Shown one piece after another: positions 10,101 through 23,300 of a stretch of 64,000 nucleotides of DNA; the stretch's first letter is position 1, and the number at the start of each line of letters is the position of its first letter. Source of the stretch: Holacanthus passer (Eukaryota; Chordata; Actinopteri; Pomacanthidae); assembly GCA_025331565.1 (NCBI GenBank), contig JAFREQ010000035.1, positions 2,294,001-2,358,000 of the forward strand, written 5' to 3'. The notes under the pieces were generated by a model. That model did not search any database, had not been told where the DNA came from, and saw nothing but the letters and a program-made list of their open reading frames with translations. The translations under genes were made by a program, and so were the position numbers.

Positions 10101-13100
10101 TAAGACATATTAAAGCTGTGCCTTATTTCATATACAGGGTTTTGAGTGTAATGTAAATCTAGTTTAACTTCTCGGCTGCCCTGAAATACTGAACTGAAAA
10201 TAAACTGCCCGTTATAAAAGAAGTGAAATGGCAAACTAGCCTGTAATTGAATCTTGAATGTGCAGCCATTAGTGTCAAAAAGAGTCCCATAAAGAAACAA
10301 TCTAGTTCTCAAGTATGAGAATGCATATATATGTATGTTCTTGGCATTTGTATTATATAAGCTGCCATGCTTTAAAGGAGTAGTTCAACATGTTGGGAAA
10401 TTTGCTTATTCACTTACTTTCCAAGAGTTAGTTGAGAAAACTGACATCGCTCTCATGTCTGTGCATTAAATGAAGCTACAGCCAGGAGAATGTGACCTTT
10501 GCTTAGCATAAGGACTGGAAACCGCTGACTTGACTCTCTCCAAAGGAAACAATATCAGCCTACCATCACCTCTAAAGCTCACTAATTAACATCTCTTTGC
10601 ATCTCGTTATTTTAATCTGTACAAAAACCAAAGTGTTAAAACGACAGGTTGTGGTTTTCTGGCCTGAGAAAGAGACACGTGGAACGTCCCCATATAACCA
10701 CAACTTGTTTTTGCATTAGCTTTTGAAAGAGCAGGTTCGCTGCTCGTCTTCATGCATAGATCAGATAATTGTCTGCTGGCTCGAGCTTCATGTTTAACAC
10801 ATGAGAGCTTCACATCAAACTTTCAGCAAGAAAGCAGATGAGCAAATTTCCCTTGTTGAACTATTTCTTTTTTTTCCCCACAAATGGTTTTATAAAATTT
10901 GACTATTAATCACAATTAACATTTCTACAAACATTTTACTTTAGTTTTTTCAACAGTTTTGTGATGAAGATCTAAAAATTTCCTAACCCAGAGAGTCAAA
11001 AGCATTTGATTGTTCCCGACTGTAGATGATATAAATAGGTGTCAAATCCATTTCTGAACGATCCATGAGCACATGCAAAGATCAGAAACCCAAACCTGCC
11101 CTCTTTAAGCCGCCTCACCTTCTCAACACATTCACCAACTAACCAAACAGAATACAAGTAAAATTGAATTAAAATTTAGAATATTTCCATGGGATGTTGT
11201 TATTTGCAGATAACAAAGTGCCCCTCAGGCTGTATTATATCAACATGAATGCCTGACAGCACCACTGGCAAGAACAGAAGTGGGTTCATTGTACCACATG
11301 GTTCATCCCAATGTGAGCGTAGGACTGACTCCAGAGAGAGAGAGAGAGACATAGATGATGAGGAATGTGTAAAATGCTCCATCTCTAGAAAGTATAACTG
11401 GATGATTAACCAATAAAATGAAATGTTAGGTCATCATTGTGAAAGCTTGACGTGACCTAAAGCTGGAGGCCACACATCAATTCTGTCATGTCACGCTCAG
11501 AGCCGCATTTGCCCGACTCTGTGCCCCCCGACCGCCCCCCAGTCAAAATGGCCTGACCGAGCCACTGCGGACACTCGATCACAGTCTCACCTTCCTGCAG
11601 GCGAGGGAGCCACTGTGACTCTAGTGTCTTTAATCCCGCTGACAAATTTCATTTGGTGGGCTTGTGCTTGCATCACACTGGCCATAGAGGTTGCCGCTGG
11701 GCCGGACCTCACAGCCGCTGTTGGCTCCCACCTGCAGTTCCACTGTGATTACCAGAGGCTGCGTGAGAGACAGTGTTTATTTTCAGGTGTCAGGGCCTCG
11801 GACTGGGTGGGAAGATTGTTTTCATGGCCCCGTCTGCAGAGAACCTGTGTGAGGAAACCAATCAAAACAGATGAGCTGGAGTCTCTCTTTCCCTCTGCTT
11901 TGGGTCAATACGACTAGAATTTTAACTCCCACTAAGATTCAATTAATTACCAGATTACCCATCTTTGTTACTGGCCATATTGCATAAGTGGAAAAGTCCT
12001 GAGTCACAGGCCATCTGGCTTTGTGGTAGTGAGGCCAAAAAATATTTCATCCTCCTATTTGTTTTCTCTCTCTTTGCCCCCTCCATCCCTCTCTCCTACA
12101 ATAATAACATTTTAATATCATTATGTGTTTGTTTCAAATTCCACTTTGGGAGATAACTTGAAACCCATACAACTGAAATATATTGTTTTGAGAGCTGATC
12201 ACAAAAAGTAACTAATTAACCTGTAATTTAAATTGCATTAAAGTTAGATTTTAGTTGTACATGTTCAGAAGTAGTAGATGTATCTGAAAATCAAATAACT
12301 GCTCATTTTTGCCCAAAATAATTAAATCTTTGCTGTAAATGCCACTTTATTTTTGACATTTCAACACAAAATGGTAAATTGTTTCCTGGCTGTATGAATT
12401 TAAAAAGCTAATTACAAATGACAAATAATTTTAATAATTTGGCTTCATAACAAAGACTTTATGCCCTTTCATTATTTTTTTATGTTAAATTATTATGACA
12501 TTTACTAATTTTCTTTATTTTTTGCTAAATAATGTTCCCTCAACATGGAGTTCAGGTGAAAAATTTCTACTAATAACTACTGTATCTGCTAAATAAACAG
12601 TCACGAAGATACATTAACAACTTATAGGCAAGTTCACTTATATAACACAATTCGTACACGCTTTACCTGCATTTTTTTTACTTAAACCGAAAATAAAACC
12701 AAGACACAAGAGAGCTGGAGAATCAACTTGGCAGATGCTTGAAACAATGCTGTGCTGCCCATGTGCTCGGAATTAAAGAAATCACAACACAATATTCAAG
12801 AGAAATCATGCAAATAATGATCACGTGATCAGTCTGTGCCATCTGCTTCACAGTCTACGCAGCTCTTAAATCTCTCCAGGATATCAGGTATACCTTGCTA
12901 GTTCACATTAGATCATAGCGTAGTTGCCTATCAGGGCCGGGCTTCCTGCATGGGTGAGATAATCGGAACTGCTACCTTGGTCTGACATAGCCCTGGGCCT
13001 GTACTTGTTCCTACTTTCGTTCACCACCTGCCTCCCTCGTTCTGTCTCTCCCTCCACGCACAGAACCAGGACATGGCACTGTGACTGCGAGAGCACGGAT

Positions 13101-16100
13101 TGTCCTCAATACAGAAACACAAATACACGTCGACTCTAAAAACCTCTGCTTGTCTCTGTTACTTATTAACTCAATCATTAGTATCATTACATATAGACAA
13201 CTGATGTCATATCTGCTTTCTTTGCCTTCCTAGTACAAGCAAGTGGAGCAATACATGTCCTTCCACAAGCTTCCAGCTGACATGCGGCAGAAAATCCACG
13301 ACTACTACGAACACCGCTACCAAGGCAAAATCTTCGACGAGGACAACATCCTGAGTGAACTCAACGACCCCCTCAAAGAGGTGAGACGCCTTCTCTCTTA
13401 AGACCCTAAACTGAATTCAAGCTCTGGTTCTGTCAGAAGCTCCTTAACTTAACATTTATAAACCTTCTTGAGAGTTTCCGTTTGAAGGCTTCAGTTTTAT
13501 TTTTGGAATAAGTTAAAAAAAAATACCTCAAATCTTAAAAAAAAAAAAGAAAAATCTTGACAGGTGAGCTGTCACACGGTGGTTTTAGCTCTGCAACATG
13601 AATGAGTTTATTCCCTGAAGATGAGGAGTGAATCTTCATTTGGCACCTTTAAGTGCGCCGTACCTGAAACTGAAATACCAACACCTGTCATCTCATCTTA
13701 CAAGGTCACGGGCAAAAACAGCAAAACGGATTCTCCTCAGCATCCTGGGTGAACCCAGACTGAGCAGCCGTCAAGATATGGAAATATTCTGCACACAAGC
13801 TTTATGTGTGCCTCGCTTTCATTTGGGATAAAGAACCTGAGCTGTTGAACAATCGCTGTTTTATTTACAATATTTACAAGTCTGAAGTGTCGTGACAGAG
13901 GAGACTGTATATTATTCACAAAGAGAGATGATGAGGAGGAATAATGAAGTTTATTGTGGAGTCAGTGACCAGGTTGTAAGTTCTTGGCTGACCTCCTGGT
14001 GTCAGCAGATTACATGGGTAATTACGCATAGGTGGATGGGAGAGAGGAGGAATATAAAGCAAAGCGAGCGTAGGAATCGTGACCATCTCTCATGTAGCCC
14101 CATTAAGTCACCTTGCGGAGTCGAGTGCTGAGGCGAGGGGAGTCGACCCCAGACGCTCGTAAGGGAGGCGCGGGGATTTAAAGGTATGACTTACTACACA
14201 GAAAATCCTGCAGGCTCAGTTCACCGTGCACAGCAAGCAAAATTAAAATCTGCATAGGGACGGCTGTGCCCACGGGACCGACGGGGGAAAACAAACTGAG
14301 TCGCGCCGGAGCTAAACAGGACACGTAAACTAGCTTACGTTGCAATTTCGCTGAATAACTGCTCTTAAGATTTGGCAGTTATGGATTATTTCAATGGCCT
14401 CTTTCTCCGATAGAAGAAGCAAGTTAATTCAGGAAGTATCAGGCGCAGGACTGTGTATGTGTTTGTGTGATCATGTAGTTTTCGTCCATTTGTTTGTTTG
14501 TTGGCCCTGTCTCTTTGCACAGAAATATATAAAAAATAAGAATCTAGTTCCCAAAACCAAATAAACAATTTGAGGTCGGACAATCTTACAACATCTGGAT
14601 TGTCAGGTATGCGGCCTGTTTATTTCCTAGTTCCTAAAAAAAAGAAAATCACAGAATTAGGTCACTTGAGGGGTCGATTGAGTTGTATGTCCATAATTAT
14701 TATGTTGGGAGCAAGTGTTATCTCATTTTATGTTTTTCAGGAAACACAATCAATCAAAAACACAAGTATGTCTCACAATGTGTGCAAACAGTACAGTGAG
14801 TTAAACAAAGTAAGAAAGTAAGGAAAACACACACAGTCACTTAATGTTGCATCCATACTGTTTTATTCTGTGATAATACATAAGATCTGCTGTTTATCCA
14901 GCTGTTGTTAGTGCCAGGCTTTAGCCAGGTTCTTCTTTTAAAAAGCTAGACGACTGATGCCTGCATTCATGCAAGTGCCACCTTTCTAAATGAGCTTGCT
15001 TTTGCCAGCTCCTGTTTGAATCATATTAGACTAAAAGCACACTTAATAAATTACAGCTTACTTAATGAGATACGTCTTGATTTGTCAGTGAGGTGAAATT
15101 AATGGCACAATCCACTTGGCCTCTGCAGTAAAGTGGCCATAAGTTTTGTTTTGTGGCCTTTGTTTTTCAATCTCTGCATCACTGGTCTGTATTCTAGTCT
15201 CCAGCCATTTAACAGACAGAAATAAATTGATGGAGCCAGACCCATTCCAGGTAGACTGGCTGAGACGGAGGGAGCCGAGTCGGGCTGATTGCCTCTGAGT
15301 GTCGGCACGCCGTGCTCCAGCAACGTTTTGTCGGTGCTGACTTATGGGTCATTCTGGGATCAGAATCAGCTCCACTTAGCAGCACTCAGACTCACTTTGG
15401 GCCGAAGCCGGGCCGTGAAATCAGTCCAAGTATCCTTCAGCTGATTCTGGCACGTCATTTAAGGCAAGTCTTGCAGGAGTCTGTCTGCCAGGTGTGCCAG
15501 ACTCAGGCTGCCGCTGGCTCGAGTAATGATGACTACCTGGGATTCAGATGACAACTCTGCTTCAGTGGATAAAACAGCTTTGGGGTTTAGTGTAGGAAGG
15601 TCAAAGGTAATGATGCTTATAGCAAAGTCCTCAGTTAATCATCCTGGTGTGCAATGAACAATAGTAGAATTTATTGAAAATGGGTCTGCTGAGAACATCA
15701 GCGAGCTATTTTTATATTTTAGTCCATTACCGTAGCAACAAATTCTTTCTATGAACCATCTACTTGTTTGTATTTGTTTGGTACACAACGAAAATCAACT
15801 TATTTAAACTTGTTTGAGGCAGGTAATCCATCACATCGAGCTGTTTGTTGCTGTGCTGCAGCCACTTTAAAAACTCTCCTTGGTGTTGCTTTCAAGGACG
15901 CTCCAACATCCGATAATTGATTGTTAGCTGCCAAAAAGCATTTAATTGAGAGGCTCCGGTCCTGGAAAATCTGGTCAACAAGAGGCACAAGCAAACATGA
16001 AAAAAGCGTGGAAAGGAAAATTGCATTGCGCTAAAAGGTTTGCTGTTCAGCAGCCATGTCTCGGATTTCAGATGCTGGAGTGTCCATTAATGCACCACCA

Positions 16101-19100
16101 GGGAGAATTAACAGCTGCTGCTTTATAACTGTAGAGCCACAAAATGACAAAGTGACTTTGACCAAAAATAATGAATAAAGTGAGAAAATGCTCGTTGTGA
16201 TGGACTGCCTGTCATTTTCAGAACAGTAAAACAAATATATGAAAAAGTGTCAAATATTTATAGTATGTGAAATGTCAAATATCAGATGTATGTCTTAAAT
16301 ATAACTTAATCACCAGACTGTTTTGCTGTCCTCTGTCACCGCCTCCTTTCCTTCCCTCTGTCTCGCTGCCTCTTATTCTTCGCCATATGAAAAAATCTTT
16401 AAATAGGCATAGCCAAAGATTGTTTCCCCAAGAGGACTCCTGGCTGGGCATGAAAATTGCTTACTCTCTAATTCATTAGTTCTGGTGCATGATTGAGGTC
16501 AGAGCCCCGTGGCATTAGCTGACACCGGCATCTGAGGCTGAGCTAACATCTCTTTGCGTCGCCCTCGTCGAGCGTCCCGCAGATTGGTTATCTCTCTGTT
16601 AATGTCCTGTTGTCACTGGACGAGAGTTATCCCTCACGGGGGGTCAACAACACTCCGCCGTAGATGCCAAGTTCCCTGGCTTTCCATCTGCACAGCAACA
16701 GAGATGTATGGGTAAACAGACAACAAGCTCCTAATCTCCTGCTGGGTCTGAGGGGACAGGATGAGACCGGAGAGATGGCCTGCAGCCGGCACCGGAGGGC
16801 AAACTCATCAGGATCTGACTCGTGTGCCAAAAAGTTTCTTCTCAGGAGTGATGGGAAGTGCTTTAGAAGCATTAGGGATAAAGCAGCAATACGCGTCCAA
16901 TTCATTTGTGCCCTCAGATAAAACAGGCAGAAATGAAGGATTTGTGGTGGCGTTTGTGTCCGACGTCCTAACTGCGGCTCATTTTTCAAATTTTAGGTGG
17001 AAATTGCTGAATTATTTATGGTATGATCTCATCTGCACTTTCTTTTTATCTCCACCAGGAAATTGTCAACTTCAATTGCCGCAAGCTCGTGGCCACCATG
17101 CCTTTGTTTGCCAACGCCGACCCCAACTTCGTGACGGGGATGCTGAGCAAGTTGAAGTTCGAGGTCTTTCAGCCCAACGACTACATTATCCGAGAAGGCA
17201 CGGTGGGGAAGAAGATGTACTTCATTCAGCACGGTGTCGCGAGCGTCATCACCAAGTTCAACAAGGAGATGAAGCTGACTGACGGATCCTACTTTGGAGG
17301 TAAAGACAAAATATAACAATTCTTTTTATTCGCTTTTTATATAAGGGTTACATGCTGGTACTGCCGTGCAAGAACACCATCCTCACAGTCACACATGCAT
17401 TCGTGCAGTATGTTCATACAGTTATATACTGAGACATGAGTCTGGCCTGAGGTCTTGCGTTTGATGCTGTTTGAAGTTAAGTTATTGTAGATGTAGATTC
17501 TCATTAACCAGTGTTGGACGTTAGTCAGCTTCTGCAGTTACGTAACCCCTCATCTGGTTGTTGGAGTAGGCCAAGGCGTGGATCAGGCATCCCTTAGGAC
17601 ACACACAGAGGTTCCTCCCCCACCCTCCTCATCCTCACACACACACACACACACACACGCATGAACTCTTCCACCCTCCATACGTTCCTGCTGCATCCGC
17701 TTGGCATTGACAAGAGCAGCCAGTCGTTCTTTCTTTGTAAAATCAGGAGCTATTCCCTCGTCCTGTTCTCCGCTTTCATTCTGCCTTCCAACTCTCTTCC
17801 TCTCGGCACCAGTCCTGTTCTCTCTCCAAAACATTACGGATAGCATCAATTTTTAAAAGTCAAATGTAATTTCATTGCACGTTGTTTACCCAGACACGAC
17901 AACGTCTGCATGCAGATTTTGTCAATGTGAAAGCAAAGCAAAGTTTCCTATTTTAGAGGTTCTTGCATATTTTATCTCATGAGTTCATCCCCACTATGGA
18001 AGGAGGCTGAGGAGTCTAAGAATACCTTCGCTTTGGTGTGTCTGCCGCATGCGGTTACTGTCTCACAGGCGACAAGAGGAAGGCAGTGAATCAAAAAAGA
18101 AATTGGTCGTCTGTTTTCCTGCTTGTTCAAACCATGGGATCGCTGTCGTTCCTCTCAGGGTGCAAAGTTGTATTTTAAATTCTGTATCAAGTGGACGTGT
18201 CATATAGGAAGACTTGCGGCCGTACAGCGTTGAAACGATTAATCCTCTGGGGCTGCAGCTCAAGAGATATTCTGCTAAAGAATCATTGTGGCACAGAACA
18301 AGTACGTCTTGTTTAAGAAACTAAGCCAAAATGTCAGGATAAAACCTTCGGCCAAAAAAGGCTCAGACAAATGGATCTTAATGGCAGCGAGTGTGAGTGC
18401 ATTTATCAAACGGTTTCAGACGAAAAGAAAAGAAGCCGCAGGAGTTTAATTGGCTATTGTTTCCAGTTAGAGGATGAAAAATACGCTTTTATATCATCAT
18501 TTAAATTCAGCTGTTTTTAGTCTTGTGTATCCCCTCGTGTTTCTGTTGACTCTAACATGTATTTAAGCTATAGAGACAATAATCAAAAGGGCTCACTCAT
18601 AATCTCATCACTTTTATCTGCAGCTCCCCTCGACTTTATGGAGTTTTATAAGCTTTCACCTCATTCTTCAGCTGTTGGGCCAGTTTTGGTTCATGCACAC
18701 TGCTCTTATTGCTTAGTTTTGTATTAGTAACAAGCTGGTGACCATAGTGGAGCATTTCGCAGCTAAAGAGCCAGATATTTCCCTCAGGAGTTGGTAGAGA
18801 CCAAAAACTGAGCAAAAAGAGAGTGAATATTGGATCCAGAAACAAAACTCCAAATAAATGATAATGTTGTTTCATAAATGTTGAATGTGTAAATAAGCAA
18901 CTGTTTGTTAACAAATTCATTAAATCAACCTAAACAGGCGATGATGATGTGTCCACAACTTGTTTCTGCTGCCCCCAAGTGGCAAAAAAATTTGTTATTG
19001 TAGGTTTAAAGTCTTGAGTGGCGCTGCAACTCACATTTATTTTCACTATCAATGGATCTACAGTTTATTTTCTCAGTTAACTGATTTTGACTGTTTTGTC

Positions 19101-20288
19101 CATAAAATATCAGAATACAATTAACACTTAAAGTAGTTTTCCTATAAAACAAACCACACTTTAGAAGCTGCAGCTCGAAAATTGATTCAAATGATTTTTC
19201 ACTTAATTGGAGATCAATTCATCGAGTAATCGTTTCAGCTCTAGACTGGAGTATAATAGAATAAAAAGGGGCTAATTACAAGGCTTCCTGCAGGAGATGA
19301 AGTGCCAGGCTGTTAACTAACAGGAGTCTCAACAAAGTGCTCCCCTGAAAACTGACCTCTGGAGACCGAATTTATAAATCCAGCAAATGTGTTTGAGGCA
19401 GCCAGACAGTTGCTTTCGCAGTGCTTTTGGGGGATTTTTGGATTATCTTTTTCAAGCTTTTGTCTAAAACATTTTGAAGGTTATTCTGTACCGCGAAATA
19501 TTAACTCTCGCTGTCTGGTGTGCTCCCAAGTAACCGCTCCGTCCATATTGATTTAGCCGAATACAAAGAAGTTCATTAGGTGCAGTTATTAATGCAAGAA
19601 GCTGAAGGAGGTTTTACAGTGAAAGATACAAATCAGTTCAATGGAAAATATAAGGAGAACATACAATAGATGTCCCCATTTAATGAATGATCTAATCGTT
19701 TAATTAAAAGATATGTGTTATATCTGTCCAAATAACAAAGGGTGCACTGCTGATTTTGCTGTGCTCTGCTGGTGCCCGGCCACCTGCTGTTGCCTTCTGC
19801 CCAGCTGGTATTTTTACCCGTTTGTATGGCATTAGTAGATGAGTCCTGAGTCGGGAGCAGCTGGCTGTACCAGGCACCTCACTCTTCTCCCTCTTCCTCC
19901 GATGATTCACGCTCCCCTTACAACCAGGCCAAACTGTGGCCAGAATGAGAAATCAGCGAGGGGGCACTGAGACAGAAACAGAGGGAGCGAGAGCGAGTCA
20001 CAAAAAAAACGAGCCCGGCCACAGGAAACTATTAGCATAGTAATGAGCAGGACATCTATGAGGACAGTAGGTCACAAAGCACCTCCAACCATGGTCAATG
20101 CTACGCCTGCATGCTAAAGAGATATCACAGTAATCGCTCCCGGGCCTCCGTGAATGGGATTACATATTGGTAGCACACAGCTCTGCAGCGAAGTCACTCT
20201 GAGGCTGAGGGACTAATGGAGTATAACGCTAGGACAATGACAGAGGATGAACATCCCTACTGGGCTCGAATGTCTTAGTCATATGGGA

Positions 20289-20334
<46 letters not shown>

Positions 20335-23300
20335 CGTCTCGGCCACGGGGAGGAGAAGGGGTTGCCATGAGAGTACGTGACACATGAAGTGATGGCAAAT
20401 TATCTGCAATGCTCCTGGGGTCAACGGTGACGCCATGTGGCAAGGCAACAGACACGTGTCAAACCGCGTCGCGTGAAGTGTGAGCAGAGGCCTCGACACA
20501 CACACATCTTGGAATACACATAATGCACACTCAGGTCTAGGCCACAATATGAACACCTTCAAGAAACTGATCAGCTTCTCCCTCTGTCTTTGTCTTGATT
20601 GACCTGATTCTGTGGTGTTTGCTTCCACTGAGCATTGACTCTCGGATATTTGCATTTTGAAAGAAAGCAGACATACAGATGAAGCTTCTGATGTATGCTG
20701 TATTGTATGTATAAGCGCTAAAACAGCCTAAAAATACACCTCTCTGTCCGCTCATTGTCAGCGTGATGCTTTCATGTTCTCAAACCATCGCTCACAAGGG
20801 TGGTTCGGTGTCGTCTGACGGAAAGAATTAGCACAGTCTTAACAGAGGGAAGCAAAAAAATAGGAAAAAAAAGAGTCTCCTACTGTTGCTGTCATTATTC
20901 TACTTGCTGGTTCAGTCATGTGATGCTGTGGCTACCAGACAACAGAATCAGAGCAGAGCGAATTGTCCACCTCACTGATGTTTCTGAGAATAGACGGCAC
21001 ATACACGGCTCACAAAACTGACTCACATACAGGCCTGTGGTTCGATTCCTGGGTCGCATTCATGGACGAGAAACTGGCATCCTCTTATCTCATTGCTTTT
21101 TTAGTGACTCCGACTGGCAGGTTGGTCCAAATTCTACCTTGGAATGTGCTTATTCACTTTGTTATTAACAATTTGTAATCATTTGATTGCACCGCTTGTA
21201 TTAGGGAACTGTTTCCAATATGAACTGAAACGACAAAACAGTAATTAGAAGCTGGAGCTTGAGGGAGAAGAACCTTATTTTAACTCAAAGCTGTATATTG
21301 TTCACAGCAGGCAGTAATTAGGGGGTCATCACATGTTTTCAGCTCGCTCAAACACCCACTTTTCTGGATCTGAGCCACAGGTCTCTCACTGTCAAGCACC
21401 ACATTTACCTCTGGATGCAGCCACACAGTGCATTATGTAAGCCTGCGGATCAACTCAGTATCCGTCTGTGTGTCTGCCTCTTGTTTCTCCCCCTTTTGTG
21501 AAATTACAATATGCAGATTTTTCCTCCTCTCCCTCCCTTTTTTTCCTCCCTGTATCCTCTCGTGTGAACAGATGAACCACTTAAAGGGAGCTTATCCATT
21601 ATAACAGCACTAACACCTTATTCGCAGCCACAGCTTGAGAGTGTTGCTCTCACACCTTGCACACTGCGCTCTATTTTCATGACAGCTCGTGGCGTGGCCA
21701 AGAAAGATCACACCATGACAAGTTAACATTTAACGATTTAATGAAGATGGAAGTCGTGCCGTAGGTTGGACAGACGTGCAAATGTGGGTGGAGGTTGAGC
21801 GGCGTTGAACCCAGGGGACATTGATTGTTAGAGGTACTGAAAGATAAAGAGAAGAATAATGCAGGATGAATGAATGGGGCAGATAGATTATGCACTTTCT
21901 ACCTTGTGAGGAGATCAAGTCAGGCGAGGAAATTCAGATATGTTCTTTACAGGCAACTAACATTTAATCTGAGATTAAGTTTCCTAACAAGCTGTATGTG
22001 CTCAGCGTTGCATCAAAGCAAAGTCTGTTGTTATTGACATCCGAAGTGAAACATCTCTTTTGGCCATTTAAAAATTTTTAGGTTGAATCAAAAGTGTGAC
22101 CTTCTTCTCTCAGCATGAGTTCTGTTTGCAATCATCAAGCTGACGTTCAAAAGATTTTAGTACTAACGAGTATTAGCAGTAATAAGCACCCTGCTCAGAG
22201 AAAGTGTTCTGACATATTTCACATGCTTGTAATTAAGTGGGCTGAATTAGCCAGAGTTACAGGGTCAGAGTGGGGTCCACAAACTTGGGTAGATTTTCCT
22301 TTTTATCCTCTGACTAATTTTGGCATTTCAATCAGACAGACGGAATTTCATACAAGTCAAGTTACATTTCTACTCAGAAATATGACTGTGGGTTTATAGC
22401 AGATATATCAGAAGGACCAACCTGAACAGACCACTGAGTCCAGTCCTGTGTGGTGTCTTGATATTGATAACCAGTGTTGGAAAGTACATTTACTCAAACA
22501 CTATAGTTAAGTACAACTTTGAGATACTTTTATTAGTATTTGCATTTTATCCACTACATTTATCTGATAGTTGTAATCACTAGTTACTTTGTGCTAGTTA
22601 CTTTACAGATCTTACAGAAAAAGTTGTATGATAAGCTTATAATACAAAATGCACAATTGAACAAGAAATCAGTGGTTTGGATTGTGATCCCTCACAAAAA
22701 TGCCTAATCGTTGCCCCTTGTCGTCTTTCAGATGTCTACAAGCTCTGTTTTGTATTGTATGGTATATTTACATTGTAATATCAATACATTTACTTAAGCA
22801 AAGGAGTCCTTCTTCCGCCACTGATGATGATAATGAAAACTATAACTGCAGAGATTTTTGATCATATATATTATTGTCTCATTCATGCGTGTGTATATGA
22901 TCTGCCATTTGTGATCTCAGTAATCTAATGTGCATTTTGTTATTGCATTTAATTTTAGAGGTAAACATTATCCGCTAACTGGAAAGAGGATGCTACGTTA
23001 TTATGACGTGAGGGGTGGCTGCATGGTGACTGAGCAGCACGCAGGAATGCTATGTAACCATACTCCTGTTCAGTTATACATTACATCTGAGAAGTGATGC
23101 ATTGATGCGGTGATGCCTGCAGTGAAGCTGACTACTGTATCGTATTATGGGGCCATTAGCTCTCTGCTGGATGATGAATTATCTTAGTATAATGCAAGTG
23201 ACAGCACTGCTGATGGGCTTCTCATTTTATTTACACTCGCATTAGCTTGTGCTTCTGGACCTTTTCTACTCAGGGTTCATCTATATGGTAATCTGTATTG

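Larger units (their letters stand above)
7168..13233 (+). other. hcn1: hcn1 intron 4
   Basis: A 6066-bp intron with a GTAAGA donor and a TAG acceptor (13231-13233). It holds a 22-base T run, two adjacent short dispersed repeats in opposite orientations, a long fold-back element and AT-rich sequence at 12160-12700. A higher-complexity stretch at about 11480-11900 contains a 100-codon open frame with no recognisable domain. I see no supported exon in it. Confidence 0.9.

Noticed and set aside
11615..11917. A 100-codon open frame in intron 4
   Set aside because: No splice signals frame it, it has no recognisable domain, and it lies on the sense strand within an intron; chance is the simplest explanation.
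21039..21049. Perfect B-box-like word GGTTCGATTCC suggesting a tRNA gene or SINE
   Set aside because: No matching A box or cloverleaf could be drawn upstream, and no repeat tail was seen.
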